Source: Butyrivibrio sp. (GTDB taxonomy: Bacteria; Bacillota; Clostridia; Lachnospirales; Lachnospiraceae). Taken from it: a DNA stretch of 64,000 nt. This document shows, one piece after another, positions 17,975 through 27,107 of this stretch; position 1 is the stretch's first letter, and each line of letters opens with the position of its first letter. The notes under the pieces were generated by a model that had not been told where the DNA came from, did no database searches, and worked only from the letters and a program-made list of their open reading frames with translations. The position numbers and the translations under genes were made by a program. Location: contig SVFY01000014.1 in assembly GCA_015056625.1 (NCBI GenBank), forward strand, positions 1 through 64,000. Reading direction: 5' to 3'.

Positions 17975-18892
17975 ATGGACAAGAAACAGTCCAACAAGAA
18001 CGTAGTCAAGTTCAACAGATGGGGTTACATCTTTCTTATTCCATTCTTTGTTACATATGTAATATTCAGTTTTATACCGCTTTGTTCAACAATCTATAAC
18101 AGTTTCTTTGAAAACTATCGTTCCGGTCTTAAGCAGATAGGACCTAACTTCGTTGGCCTTGCCAACTATGGAAACCTTCTTGGTACTCCGGAAATTTGGA
18201 AATATTTAGGAAATACCCTGATCATGTGGATCGGTGGTTTTATTCCTCAGATCGTTATAGCTCTTTTGCTGGCATACTGGTTTTCAGATCCTTCTCTCAG
18301 ACTTAAGGGACAGAGATTCTTTAAAACCGTTATCTATATGCCTAACCTGATCATGGCGTCAGCTTTCTCAATGCTGTTCTTTGCACTGTTTTCAGACAGC
18401 GGCCCTGTGAATCAGATTCTTCTTAGTCTTCACTTTATTAAAGAGCCATACAAGTTCTTCCAGTTTGTTATTGCATCCAGAGTTCTTGTAATGCTCATGA
18501 ACTTCCTGATGTGGTTTGGTAATACCACCATTCTTCTTATGGCAGGTATGCTTGGTATTGACTCATCACTTTATGAAGCAGCACAGGTGGACGGTGCTAC
18601 AGCTTCACAGGTATTCTTTAAGATCACAATGCCTATTCTTCGTCCTATCTTCGTATATGTGCTTATCACTTCACTTATCGGTGGTCTGCAGATGTTCGAT
18701 GTTCCTCAGATCCTGACCAATGGTCGTGGTAATCCTACAGATTCCCTGACCACAGTAATCATGTTGCTGAACAGATACCTGACCAGTAAAGACGTTGGTC
18801 GTGGTGGTGCTTTGTCAGTATTCATGTTTATTGTAACCGGTATTCTTAGTTTGATCGTATTTAGAATAAACACTACTAAGGATAAAGATTGA
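17975..18892 (+). CDS. ABC sugar importer permease (MalF type)
   Basis: The 305-residue membrane protein has six predicted helices and the inner-membrane transport signature EAAQVDGATASQVFFKITMPILRP, the loop that docks the ATPase. It pairs with the next gene. A GTG at 17960 is also in frame, but GGAGG at 17962-17966 fits the ATG at 17975. No ATPase gene is nearby, so a shared MsmK-like ATPase is likely used. Confidence 0.93.
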   Translation: MDKKQSNKNVVKFNRWGYIFLIPFFVTYVIFSFIPLCSTIYNSFFENYRSGLKQIGPNFVGLANYGNLLGTPEIWKYLGNTLIMWIGGFIPQIVIALLLAYWFSDPSLRLKGQRFFKTVIYMPNLIMASAFSMLFFALFSDSGPVNQILLSLHFIKEPYKFFQFVIASRVLVMLMNFLMWFGNTTILLMAGMLGIDSSLYEAAQVDGATASQVFFKITMPILRPIFVYVLITSLIGGLQMFDVPQILTNGRGNPTDSLTTVIMLLNRYLTSKDVGRGGALSVFMFIVTGILSLIVFRINTTKDKD

Positions 18893-18908
18893 GAGAGGAG
18901 ATACAAGG

Positions 18909-19772
18909 ATGAATAACGATATACAGATGAAGCCTCACGGCGTTCCAATCGGAGTCAGAAGAACAATCGCTTATATTGTACTGGCATTCTTCTCATTCCT
19001 TTGCCTTATTTGGTTTTACATTTTGCTTATAAACTCAACAAGATCACACTCAGAGATGACACTTGGATTTACAGTACTTCCAAGTACTCACCTTTTGGAT
19101 AACTGGAGCAGCCTGGTTAATGGTACTATCCCTATTGCAAAGGGATTTGTAAACAGTATTATTGTTTCAGCCTGCACAGCTTGTCTTACATCTTACTTCT
19201 CAGCTATGACAGCTTATGCTATCAACACATACAGATTCAAGGGAAGAGCAGCAATTGCAACCTTTATCCTGGCTATCATGATGATTCCTGGACAGGTTAC
19301 AGCTCTTGGTTTCCTTCGTTTGATCGTAAGACTTGGTATGGATGACTCAATTGTTCCACTTATTATTCCTGCAATTGCTTCTCCTGTTACATACTTCTAT
19401 ATCAAGCAGTATATGGAGAGTAACCTTCCTCTTTCACTGGTAGAAGCAGCAAGAATTGATGGATCTGGTGAGTTCCGTACATTTAACACAATCATACTTC
19501 CACTTATCAAACCAGCTATTAGCGTACAGATGATCTTCGCTTTTGTAGGTAGCTGGAATAACTACTTCACACCAGCCCTGATCCTTCATACAGATACCAA
19601 GAAGACACTTCCTGTTATGATCGCTCAGCTGCGTGGTGCTGACTGGTTACGTTTCGATATGGGACAGATCTACATTATGATCGCAGCATCAATCTTCCCA
19701 GTAATCGTGATTTACCTGCTTCTTTCAAGATATATCGTTGGTGGTGTATCTGCAGGTGCAGTAAAAGGTTAA
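18909..19772 (+). CDS. ABC sugar importer permease (MalG type)
   Basis: The 287-residue protein has six predicted helices and the docking loop EAARIDGSGEFRTFNTIILPLIKP. It is the second half of the permease dimer, 16 bases after the first, with GAGAGGAG upstream. A small hairpin (GATTTCA/TGAAATC near 19775) and then a T-rich stretch follow the stop codon. Confidence 0.93.
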   Translation: MNNDIQMKPHGVPIGVRRTIAYIVLAFFSFLCLIWFYILLINSTRSHSEMTLGFTVLPSTHLLDNWSSLVNGTIPIAKGFVNSIIVSACTACLTSYFSAMTAYAINTYRFKGRAAIATFILAIMMIPGQVTALGFLRLIVRLGMDDSIVPLIIPAIASPVTYFYIKQYMESNLPLSLVEAARIDGSGEFRTFNTIILPLIKPAISVQMIFAFVGSWNNYFTPALILHTDTKKTLPVMIAQLRGADWLRFDMGQIYIMIAASIFPVIVIYLLLSRYIVGGVSAGAVKG

Positions 19773-19826
19773 AAGATTTCATTATGAAATCCTCCTATTT
19801 TTTACTCTTTCCTTTTATAAGCGTTG

Positions 19827-19858
19827 CGAAAGGCCATGGCGTTTGCCATGGCCTTTCG
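19827..19858. repeat. 14-bp perfect hairpin before the AI-2E remnant
   Basis: CGAAAGGCCATGGC (19827-19840) and its exact inverse (19845-19858) enclose GTTT. It is not followed by a T run. It sits immediately before the truncated reading frame at 19866 and may mark the deletion junction. Confidence 0.6.
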
Positions 19859-19865
19859 TAATTAA

Positions 19866-20171
19866 TCAAGCTTTATTTCATGTCAGTGTCTTGAGGCGTG
19901 TATTCTCGGCGCAATGTTTCTAATAGTTCTTTTGATTACAAGACTTCCATATGCATTTTTGATCAGTATTCTAATTGCCTTTACGGCTCTTATTCCTGTG
20001 GTGGGCGCATTTATAGGATGTGCGGTTGGAGCGTTTCTTTTTGCAGTTACTGTTGGATCCAGCCTTATGGGTGTAGCAGGAATGCTGTTTTTCATTCCAC
20101 TTACTTCAGTAATATATTCTCTTATCAAAGAGTGGACCTACAAGAGGCTTAAAGATAAAAGTGTAGAGTAG
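19866..20171 (+). pseudogene. Remnant of an AI-2E family transporter gene
   Basis: Only the last part of an AI-2E/UPF0118 permease remains. The open frame begins after a TAA with SSFISCQCLEACILGAM and continues through LPYAFLISILIAFTALIPVVGAFIG. It then jumps from GCAVGAF to AVTVGSSLMGVAGMLFFIPL, skipping the conserved block of roughly 50 residues that normally holds QQIEGN. Both the N-terminal two thirds and this inner segment are thus missing. No ribosome site precedes any ATG in it. It is best read as a decaying gene. Confidence 0.8.
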
Positions 20172-20182
20172 TAGTAAGACTT

Positions 20183-21040
20183 TTAATTATCCTTGGATTC
20201 AGCGTCGGTCTCAACCCTTTTTATATCTTCTGACTGGTCGATGGTCAGGTCAAAGCCGTTAAACATTTCGTTTTCAGGAAGGAGCATTTCAAAACTGTCT
20301 GTATAGTCAAGCTTTGCTGTAGCATTGTCAAAGGAAAGCCCAAGGACATGACCGCCATATAGCCTGTCGCCGGAAATGAAGTGAAGATGCCAGCCTGTGG
20401 CATTGAGGCTGTCCATGTAAGGAGGGCAGTATAGGGCAACGACAGTGCCTTCGATGTTTTCGTAGTCAAAGAAGGTCTGGTCGGTTTCAAGGACCTTGGC
20501 AAGGGGCTGGTAGGGCTCTTTCTGAGCATGCTCGCTCCGAACGTTCATTGAGATAAAATCCCCGTCTATGCGGACCATATAGAACCTGTTTACACCAAGC
20601 TCTTTTACCTTGTTATCAAGAAGAGCTTTAAGCTCATCGATATCAGCTACAGCTCCAATCTCAAGGACTTCGTCCTCATCAAAGAATGTGACATTGGAAA
20701 ATGGGATCAGCTCATCGTTTCCTACTGTTTCGACGCTTCCGTCGGCAGCGGCCCTGTAGACAACGCCGTCTAAAGCGATGAGCTCGCCGTTTAGACCATC
20801 AAAGGTCCCAATCCCAATGTCGCCTCTTTTCATAAGTTCGGAAACAGGAATGCTTCCGTGGTAATCTCCAAAGGTAAGGCCCTGCAGGAGTGAAACCTGA
20901 AACAGTGTATCCCTTTGGTCTTCATCCTCAAGGCCTTTGTTTATTTCTCTTTGCCTGGACCAGGCTCCACACCCTGTAATGCTAACAACAATCATGGCAG
21001 CAGCACAGATATTTCCAATGATAAATCTGATTTTTTTCAT
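20183..21040 (-). CDS. budA: Alpha-acetolactate decarboxylase, lipoprotein form
   Basis: The enzyme decarboxylates acetolactate to acetoin. The 285-residue protein matches the family along its length: LLQGLTFGDYHGSIPVSELMKRGDIGIGTFDGLNGE, YRAAADG and GWHLHFISGDRLYGGHVL. Metal-binding His218, His220 and His231 are present. The N terminus MKKIRFIIGNICAAAMIVVSITGCG is a lipoprotein signal with Cys24, so this copy should sit on the outer face of the membrane, unlike the usual cytoplasmic enzyme. It follows the ECF sigma operon by 58 bases in the same direction and may be part of it. Confidence 0.9.
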   Translation of the reverse strand: MKKIRFIIGNICAAAMIVVSITGCGAWSRQREINKGLEDEDQRDTLFQVSLLQGLTFGDYHGSIPVSELMKRGDIGIGTFDGLNGELIALDGVVYRAAADGSVETVGNDELIPFSNVTFFDEDEVLEIGAVADIDELKALLDNKVKELGVNRFYMVRIDGDFISMNVRSEHAQKEPYQPLAKVLETDQTFFDYENIEGTVVALYCPPYMDSLNATGWHLHFISGDRLYGGHVLGLSFDNATAKLDYTDSFEMLLPENEMFNGFDLTIDQSEDIKRVETDAESKDN

Positions 21041-21098
21041 AACTTTTACCCTCTGATAATTGAATTATATGCACACGTTATAGGCTTATTTTAACAAA

Positions 21099-21389
21099 TT
21101 AATTAACTATCTGCATGAGCATGTCAGCTCCTGCCATTGACATGGCAAACAGGGTGGTGATGAAAAGAAGTGTTACTGCCGGCTTGTCGTAGACAATTGT
21201 CTCACTTTTGTAGTTTGATATTAAAAGCTCCACTCCAAGCCCTATTATCATAATGGGCCAAAGCCTGAATATCATAGTGTAGTCAAGGGCTCCGATGAAG
21301 AGATGAAGGATGAACAACACTCCAAAAACTATCATGGAAAGGCCGGCTGTTATAGACCCAACTCTATGCGTTCTTACCTGTTTCTCCAT
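21099..21389 (-). CDS. Small membrane protein of the sigma factor operon
   Basis: The 96-residue protein (start MEKQVRTHRVG) has three predicted membrane helices. It resembles the membrane part of LiaF/DUF5668-like proteins (RLWPIMIIGLGVELL). GGAGGAGG at 21394-21403 fits the start at 21389; a start 24 bases upstream has no ribosome site. It overlaps the previous gene by 26 bases, indicating coupling. Function unknown; possibly part of an envelope-stress response. Confidence 0.75.
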   Translation of the reverse strand: MEKQVRTHRVGSITAGLSMIVFGVLFILHLFIGALDYTMIFRLWPIMIIGLGVELLISNYKSETIVYDKPAVTLLFITTLFAMSMAGADMLMQIVN

Positions 21390-21933
21390 CTGCAACCTCC
21401 TCCTTCTGTTCAATTGCCAATAGCTCTTTCTTTTTGCCCTTTATAAGGACAACACCGGAAATGATAAGTGCTATGCCGATCACAAGACTTGGAATATTGT
21501 CAAAGATAGGATAGATGGTGTCCCAGTAATCTCCCGGGATAAAATCTATTACGATGTCCATGATGTAATCCCATGCCATGCTAAGACCTATAAGGATAAT
21601 GAATGCTGCAAATACAGTGCGCAGGGTCTTACTCTTGATGTCGAAGGTGCCAGGGGTAAGGTATTCTTCCCAGATATACCTGTCTTCGTAGTTTGCAAAG
21701 TGCTCATCATCAAGACCTGCTATGTTTCTTGCGTGGAAAAATCCCCAGAACCAGATCACAGCAATGACTGCCATCATGAAGTCAAAACGGACACACATTA
21801 AAAGTCCGCATGCTGCAAAGAACAGGCACATAAGGCTCAGCCCGTTTTTCATAAAGCCCATGTACATCTCGGCTGCTCCTGGCAGAAGTGAAAATATAAA
21901 AGTAAAGAATCTGTTCTTTTTCATAGGTTTCAT
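21364..21933 (-). CDS. Membrane protein of the sigma factor operon
   Basis: The 189-residue protein has about four to five predicted helices, starting FFTFIFSLLPGAAEMYMGFMKNGLSLM, which resembles TM2-type or small envelope proteins. The C terminus is charged. Its start overlaps the end of the anti-sigma-like gene by four bases (ATGA). No catalytic motif was seen. Confidence 0.75.
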   Translation of the reverse strand: MKPMKKNRFFTFIFSLLPGAAEMYMGFMKNGLSLMCLFFAACGLLMCVRFDFMMAVIAVIWFWGFFHARNIAGLDDEHFANYEDRYIWEEYLTPGTFDIKSKTLRTVFAAFIILIGLSMAWDYIMDIVIDFIPGDYWDTIYPIFDNIPSLVIGIALIISGVVLIKGKKKELLAIEQKEEVADGETGKNA

Positions 21934-22355
21934 TTTAAAATCCCTCCCTTTTCGGTGATGTAATCTTCTAGCATTGTAATAAGATCCTTTTTGCTCAGAT
22001 CTTTTTGAACCTCTTCTTTTGTTGGTTTTTGTTTTTGCGGTAGTATGTGCATCTCGTCTGTTATTGTTCTTTCTTTGAGAACCTCTTCTCTGGTTGGAAC
22101 AGGCCTTCTTGCATCAATGCTGCGGGGCAGAAGAGTCATTAGTAAAAGAGCTGCGGCCACCGATAATACAACCTTGTAGGTGAACTTATAGAAATCTGAT
22201 GTTCTTTCTTTTTGAGATCTGGCAGGATTTCTATCAATCCTGCTTATTACTTCTGCATGCAGTCCATTAGGCGCCTGCACCAATCCTTCACTTTCAGTTT
22301 CAGCGATAAGTGCATTTAGCTCTTCGTCGGACAAGTAATCTTTATTGAATGTCAT
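21930..22355 (-). CDS. Probable anti-sigma factor
   Basis: The 141-residue protein has a cytoplasmic N terminus of about 60 residues, one membrane helix near 62-79 (VVLSVAAALLLMTLL) and an outer charged domain. Its position, overlapping the ECF sigma gene by four bases, is the classic place of the cognate anti-sigma factor. No zinc-binding HxxxCxxC was seen, so it is not of the ZAS type. The role is inferred from context. Confidence 0.7.
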   Translation of the reverse strand: MTFNKDYLSDEELNALIAETESEGLVQAPNGLHAEVISRIDRNPARSQKERTSDFYKFTYKVVLSVAAALLLMTLLPRSIDARRPVPTREEVLKERTITDEMHILPQKQKPTKEEVQKDLSKKDLITMLEDYITEKGGILK

Positions 22356-22915
22356 GATAGAAAATCCTCCTTTCTCATTTTTGTTTTTAGCATTTCCCGG
22401 GCTCTGTAGATCCTGGTCTGAACGCTTTTAAGAGGCACACCCTGTTTTAGAGATATCTCTTTTGCCGTGAGGCCCTCTATAAAATGCATTCTGGCAGTCT
22501 CAATGTAGCTATCCGGAAGGGCGTTGCAGTTGTCGGTAAACTGCTGCATTACATCCTTTGCTACAAAAGTTTCCAGGGGACCATCTCTTGAAGTGACGTT
22601 TTCTGGCATTTCCTCCTCCGGCGTTGGATGAGCCTTTCTCTCAGATGACTTCAGGTAGTCAATGCATTTGTTTGAGGCAATTCTGCAGACCCAGGCTTTT
22701 TCGGAGCCAGGCGAGAGTTCATCAAGATGGCTGTAGGCTGAGATGAAAGTCTCCTGAGTGATGTCCTGTGCTGCGAAGTAGTCGCCGGTCATCTTGAGAC
22801 AAATGGAAAAAACCAGATTCTCATAGGAATTCATCAGCTGTATTAACTTTTCATTTGAATCTGTGTTCCCCACTGTTTCCCTCAACGCGTTTTGGTAGAT
22901 TTTTTCGTCCTTCAT
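22352..22915 (-). CDS. ECF-type RNA polymerase sigma factor
   Basis: The 187-residue protein has sigma region 2 (LVFSICLKMTGDYFAAQDITQETFISAYSHL, RIASNKCIDYLKS) and region 4 (ALPDSYIETARMHFIEGLTAKEISLKQGVPLKSVQTRIYRAREMLK). Regions 1.1 and 3 are absent, as in extracytoplasmic-function sigma factors. It leads a four-gene operon with an anti-sigma-like protein and two membrane proteins. A GAAGAC/CGTTAT promoter just upstream suggests self-activation. No ribosome site is visible before the start. Confidence 0.93.
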   Translation of the reverse strand: MKDEKIYQNALRETVGNTDSNEKLIQLMNSYENLVFSICLKMTGDYFAAQDITQETFISAYSHLDELSPGSEKAWVCRIASNKCIDYLKSSERKAHPTPEEEMPENVTSRDGPLETFVAKDVMQQFTDNCNALPDSYIETARMHFIEGLTAKEISLKQGVPLKSVQTRIYRAREMLKTKMRKEDFLS

Positions 22916-22920
22916 TTAAT

Positions 22921-22948
22921 ATAACGATTCATCGAATAAAAAGTCTTC
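22921..22948 (-). promoter_or_regulatory. Probable ECF-dependent promoter
   Basis: On the minus strand TGAAGACTTTT (-35 region, GAAGAC at 22948-22943) and CGTTAT (22926-22921) are 16 bases apart. This resembles the TGAAAC/CGTC pattern of ECF promoters and lies directly before the sigma gene. Confidence 0.5.
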
Positions 22949-23018
22949 ACTTTTTTGAAAAAAATTTTGAAACATTATATAATCTGTAGTAGACAAGCCA
23001 TAGGAGGGAGATCCGTCC

Positions 23019-23807
23019 ATGAAAAAGAGTGCGCTTTTAATAACAAAGTCAATGATGGCAGCAGTAATGGCAGCAATGCTTTTTGCAGCTCCGGCATTTA
23101 GCAGGGTGGCATACGCTGAGAATAATGAAAAGACTACAGTAAATAAAGAAGAGACTGTAGAAGAAACAAAAGAGGAAGTAAAAGAGGAAGAGCCTAATGG
23201 CGATGAAGAAGCCCAGGAAGAAGTCCTCTCTGAATATGACCAGGCAATAAAAGATGCAGCAGATGCCCGCCACGCCCTTCAAAAGGATCCTACACACATT
23301 CACCACTACAGATGGATTGCTAAGATGAATGAGAGTGAATCTGCTGAGGGGACCATCAACTACATGTGTGAGGAGTGCGACAGAGTCTGGTATTTCAGAC
23401 CATATCCTGCTTACCACTGCTTCCAGGGTGATATTGCAAGACAGATTGAAGTTGCCCCTGAAAATTTCACAGTAAAGGTTAAGACGTCCCTCTTCTATAA
23501 TTTTAATAAACAGGTCATGGAGGCTCTTGCGAAAAGACCTGACGTTTCATTATATGTAAGCTTCCTGCGCAATGAGTACCTTGGAGACCGCTTGAGTTTT
23601 GTGATCCCTGCAGGGGAAGATACAATGTCACTTCTTGATGAAAACGGATATGCGGGATTCATCTTCCTTGGCAACAAGTATGGCATGACTCTTGAAGAGA
23701 AGCATGAGATTGAGGAAGAGGACGCTGAGGCTGAAGAGACCGAGGCGGTAGAAGAGACAAAAGATACAGAGACTTCCGAATCTGCTGCAAAAACTACAAA
23801 GAACTAA
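23019..23807 (+). CDS. Secreted acidic protein of unknown function
   Basis: The 262-residue protein has a signal peptide ending near VAYA-EN. A Glu-rich low-complexity segment (about 40-75) and another at the C terminus flank a central domain with THIHHYRWIAKMN, YMCEECDRVWYF (C-x2-C) and a further Cys. The central domain could bind a metal. I do not recognise the family. It is transcribed away from the sigma operon and ends at a good terminator. GGAGGGAG lies upstream. Confidence 0.8.
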   Translation: MKKSALLITKSMMAAVMAAMLFAAPAFSRVAYAENNEKTTVNKEETVEETKEEVKEEEPNGDEEAQEEVLSEYDQAIKDAADARHALQKDPTHIHHYRWIAKMNESESAEGTINYMCEECDRVWYFRPYPAYHCFQGDIARQIEVAPENFTVKVKTSLFYNFNKQVMEALAKRPDVSLYVSFLRNEYLGDRLSFVIPAGEDTMSLLDENGYAGFIFLGNKYGMTLEEKHEIEEEDAEAEETEAVEETKDTETSESAAKTTKN

Positions 23808-23826
23808 ATGCAAAATAAATGATGGG

Positions 23827-23862
23827 ACCTGGTACTTCTGTAATGGAGGTACCAGGTTTTTT
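23827..23862 (+). terminator. Terminator after the acidic secreted protein gene
   Basis: ACCTGGTAC (23827-23835) and GTACCAGGT (23849-23857) form a 9-bp stem, followed by a run of six T. Confidence 0.9.
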
Positions 23863-24044
23863 GCGCCCTTGAAAGATCATATTGCCAGGGGGCTTTGGGA
23901 ATAATTAACAAAGAAATATGCATAAAAGGTGAATATTTATAAAAAATAATGCTTGTCTTTATGACTTCACTGTGATAAACTCTTTCCAGTGCACACAAAT
24001 GTCCGTCTGAGAAAAACACTATACTGACAGAGACAGACAATTGT

Positions 24045-24533
24045 ATGCCACAGGAAAACAGAAAGGTGCTTCTTAAGGTGCAGCAGGATACAGGATACTA
24101 CGTAATAAGAAAGCAGGCGGTTCCAGATGTGCTTCTCAAGGTGGTGGAAGCCAAGAAACTTCTTGAGTCTGGCAAGGTGAAAACTGTCAATGAGGCAGCA
24201 GCAAGCCTTGGGATCAGCCGCAGCTCTTTTTACAAATATAAAGAAGACATATATGAGTTTCACGACAGCCTTCAGGGTACAACACTTACGTTGACATTCC
24301 AGATGAACGATGAAGTGGGACTTTTATCATACGTTCTCAATCTCATAGCGGATTTCGGAGCTAACATTCTTACGATACATCAGTCCATTCCTCTTAACGG
24401 AGTGGCATCTATTTCGATCACAATCCAGGTTTTGGAAACTACCAAGGATATCATGGAGATGATATCCATCATGGAAAAGACAGAAGGTGTGCACAAGGTC
24501 CACATTACAGGACGAAGTGCCACATTGACATAA
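24045..24533 (+). CDS. ACT domain protein (UPF0735/PheB-like)
   Basis: The 162-residue protein has an N-terminal helix-turn-helix-like segment (TVNEAAASLGISRSSFYKYKE) and a C-terminal ACT domain (LTFQMNDEVGLLSYVLNLIADFGANILTIHQSIP). ACT domains bind amino acids. It lies 14 bases before hom, so it is likely a regulator of, or partner in, aspartate-family synthesis. No good ribosome site precedes the ATG; a TATACT box lies at 24020-24025. Confidence 0.9.
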   Translation: MPQENRKVLLKVQQDTGYYVIRKQAVPDVLLKVVEAKKLLESGKVKTVNEAAASLGISRSSFYKYKEDIYEFHDSLQGTTLTLTFQMNDEVGLLSYVLNLIADFGANILTIHQSIPLNGVASISITIQVLETTKDIMEMISIMEKTEGVHKVHITGRSATLT

Positions 24534-24547
24534 AAGGAGGCAGCAAG

Positions 24548-25756
24548 ATGGCAAAAGTAGCAGTACTGGGATATGGCACAGTTGGAAGCGGTGTTGTTGA
24601 GGTTTTGGACACCAACGCTTTGGAAGTAGCAGGAAGTGCCGGTGAAAAGATTGAAGTTAAGTACATCTTAGATCTTAGGGATTTCCCTGGAGATAAGCAT
24701 GAGACACAGGTAGTCCACGACATCAACATTATTCTGGACGATCCTGAGATAGAAGTTATTTGCGAGACAATGGGCGGAATCGAGCCAGCTTTTTCTTTTG
24801 AAAAGAGCGCTCTTGAGAGGGGCAAAAGTGTATGCACCTCAAACAAAGAGCTGGTGGCTGTCCATGGTCCAGAGCTTGTGGAGCTTGCAAAAAAGAACGG
24901 AGCAAGCTATTTATTTGAAGCAAGCGTTGGCGGCGGAATCCCTCTTCTTAGAAGCATCAACGATTCCCTTAAACATGAAAAGATCGATTCCATCACAGGA
25001 ATCTTAAATGGAACAACCAACTATATCCTTACCAAGATGGACAAGGAAGGTATTGGTTTTGCTACAGTTCTTAAGGCAGCTCAGGACAAGGGCTATGCTG
25101 AAAAGAATCCAGAAGCTGATGTAGAGGGCTACGATGCCTGCAGAAAGATCGCCATCCTTTCAAGTCTTATGAGCGGAAAGCACGTAAACTACGAAGACAT
25201 CTACACTGAGGGCATCAGCAAGATAAGCATTGAGGATTTCGACTACGCAAGAAATCTTGGAATGGCAATTAAGCTTCTTGGAATGTGCAAGAAGAACGAG
25301 AATGGTTTCTTTACTATCGTTGCTCCATTCCTTATTCCATATGAGAATCCTCTTGCCAATGTAAACGGCGTATTCAATGCCATCAACGTACATGGCAACA
25401 TGCTTGGAGATGTTATGTTCTATGGAAAGGGCGCAGGCAAGAACGCCACAGCCAGTGCAGTAGTTGCAGACGTCATCGATATAGTCAAGCACAAGGGTAA
25501 GCACATCGAAGTCAACATGAAGGCTGAGAAGGCAGTTCTTTCTCCCAAGGACAATGCAGTGCGCATGTTCTTTGTAAGAGTTCCTGCAGAGCTTAAGGCC
25601 CAGGCCATGAGCATCTTTGGTGAGAATGTGGAAGAGGTGACAGGTACAAACGTACACGGCGAGTTCGCCTTTGTCACACCTAATATTTCAGAGAAGGATT
25701 TTGAAGAAAAGCTGTGGAAGCTTGACAGCGTAAAGGGATACATCAGAATTTACTAA
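24548..25756 (+). CDS. hom: Homoserine dehydrogenase
   Basis: The enzyme reduces aspartate semialdehyde to homoserine, feeding threonine and methionine. The 402-residue protein has GYGTVGSGV (nucleotide binding), CTSNKELVA, EASVGGGIPL, GILNGTTNYIL and KNPEADVEGYDA. A C-terminal ACT-like segment of about 80 residues is present, typical of feedback-regulated forms. AAAGGAGG precedes the start. It is followed 25 bases later by lysC. Confidence 0.97.
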   Translation: MAKVAVLGYGTVGSGVVEVLDTNALEVAGSAGEKIEVKYILDLRDFPGDKHETQVVHDINIILDDPEIEVICETMGGIEPAFSFEKSALERGKSVCTSNKELVAVHGPELVELAKKNGASYLFEASVGGGIPLLRSINDSLKHEKIDSITGILNGTTNYILTKMDKEGIGFATVLKAAQDKGYAEKNPEADVEGYDACRKIAILSSLMSGKHVNYEDIYTEGISKISIEDFDYARNLGMAIKLLGMCKKNENGFFTIVAPFLIPYENPLANVNGVFNAINVHGNMLGDVMFYGKGAGKNATASAVVADVIDIVKHKGKHIEVNMKAEKAVLSPKDNAVRMFFVRVPAELKAQAMSIFGENVEEVTGTNVHGEFAFVTPNISEKDFEEKLWKLDSVKGYIRIY

Positions 25757-25781
25757 TAAAAAGAAAGAAGACTATAGGACA

Positions 25782-27101
25782 ATGAAGAAGGTAGTTAAGT
25801 TTGGTGGAAGTTCACTTGCAAGTTCAGAGCAGTTCAAGAAGGTAGCAGAGATCATCAAGTCAGATCCAGACCGCGTTTACGTGGTTCCATCTGCTCCCGG
25901 AAAAAGAAATTCCAAGGACACAAAGGTTACAGACATGCTCTACAAGACCTATGCTCTTGCAGAAGCTGGAAAGGATTTTAAGAAGGAGCTTGATGCCATC
26001 AAGGCAAGATATGATGAGATCATCAAGGGCCTTAAGCTCAAGCTTGATCTTAGCAGTGAATTTAAGACCATTGAAAAGAACTTTAAGGCGGCAGCAGGCA
26101 GCGACTATGCAGCCAGCAGAGGTGAGTACCTCAACGGTATCATCATGGCAGCCTACCTTGGATACGAGTTTATTGATGCCGCTACTGTTGTAGCTTTTGA
26201 CAAGAACGGCGACTTCGACAGCGAAAAGACCAACAAGCTCATGGGAAAGAAGCTTGAGAAAACACCTAAGGCTGTTATTCCAGGTTTCTATGGAGCATAT
26301 GCTGACGGCAAGATCAAGACCTTCTCAAGAGGCGGTTCCGACATCACAGGTTCAATTGTTTCAAGAGCCATCAAGGCAGATGTATACGAGAACTGGACAG
26401 ATGTTTCAGGCTTCCTTGTTGCAGATCCAAGGATCATCGACAAGCCACCATACATCGAGACTATCACATACACAGAGCTTCGAGAGCTGGCTTACATGGG
26501 AGCTTCAGTCCTTCACGAGGACGCCATCTTCCCGGTAAGAAAAGAAGGTATTCCCATCAATATCAGAAATACCAACAAGCCTGAGGATCCAGGCACATGG
26601 ATCGTTGAGTCCACAGCTAAAAAATCCAAGTACGTCATCACCGGTATTGCCGGTAAAAAGGGATTCTGCTGCGTGAACGTTCTCAAGGATCAGATGAACT
26701 CAGAGGTAGGATTTGTAAGAAAGGTCCTTCAGGCCTTTGAAGATCAGAACATCTCAATCGAGCATGTTCCATCAGGAATCGATACAATGACAGTATTTGT
26801 CCAGCAGGACGAATTCATAGAAAAAGAGCAGTCAGTTGTTTCAGAGATCCACAGACTTGCACACCCCGACATGCTTGAGATTGAGTCAGACCTGGCCCTC
26901 ATCGCTGTCGTTGGACGAGGCATGAAATCCACACGAGGAACTGCCGGAAGGATATTCTCAGCACTTGCCCACGCTTCCGTCAATGTCCGCATGATCGACC
27001 AGGGCTCCTCAGAGCTCAACATCATCATCGGTGTCGAGACCCGAGACTTTGAAAAAGCAATTGCTGCTATCTACGACATCTTCGTAACCACTCAGGTATA
27101 A
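25782..27101 (+). CDS. lysC: Aspartate kinase
   Basis: Aspartate kinase phosphorylates aspartate, the shared first step for lysine, threonine and methionine. The 439-residue protein starts MKKVVKFGGSSLASSEQFKKV, with KFGGSSL the substrate and ATP site. FSRGGSDITGSIVSRA and two C-terminal ACT domains (from about 300; GFVRKVLQAFEDQNISIEHVPSGIDTM) follow. It is a single-chain enzyme of usual length. It forms an operon with hom and the ACT protein. A long palindrome seven bases after its stop may end transcription. Confidence 0.97.
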   Translation: MKKVVKFGGSSLASSEQFKKVAEIIKSDPDRVYVVPSAPGKRNSKDTKVTDMLYKTYALAEAGKDFKKELDAIKARYDEIIKGLKLKLDLSSEFKTIEKNFKAAAGSDYAASRGEYLNGIIMAAYLGYEFIDAATVVAFDKNGDFDSEKTNKLMGKKLEKTPKAVIPGFYGAYADGKIKTFSRGGSDITGSIVSRAIKADVYENWTDVSGFLVADPRIIDKPPYIETITYTELRELAYMGASVLHEDAIFPVRKEGIPINIRNTNKPEDPGTWIVESTAKKSKYVITGIAGKKGFCCVNVLKDQMNSEVGFVRKVLQAFEDQNISIEHVPSGIDTMTVFVQQDEFIEKEQSVVSEIHRLAHPDMLEIESDLALIAVVGRGMKSTRGTAGRIFSALAHASVNVRMIDQGSSELNIIIGVETRDFEKAIAAIYDIFVTTQV

Positions 27102-27107
27102 AAACAA

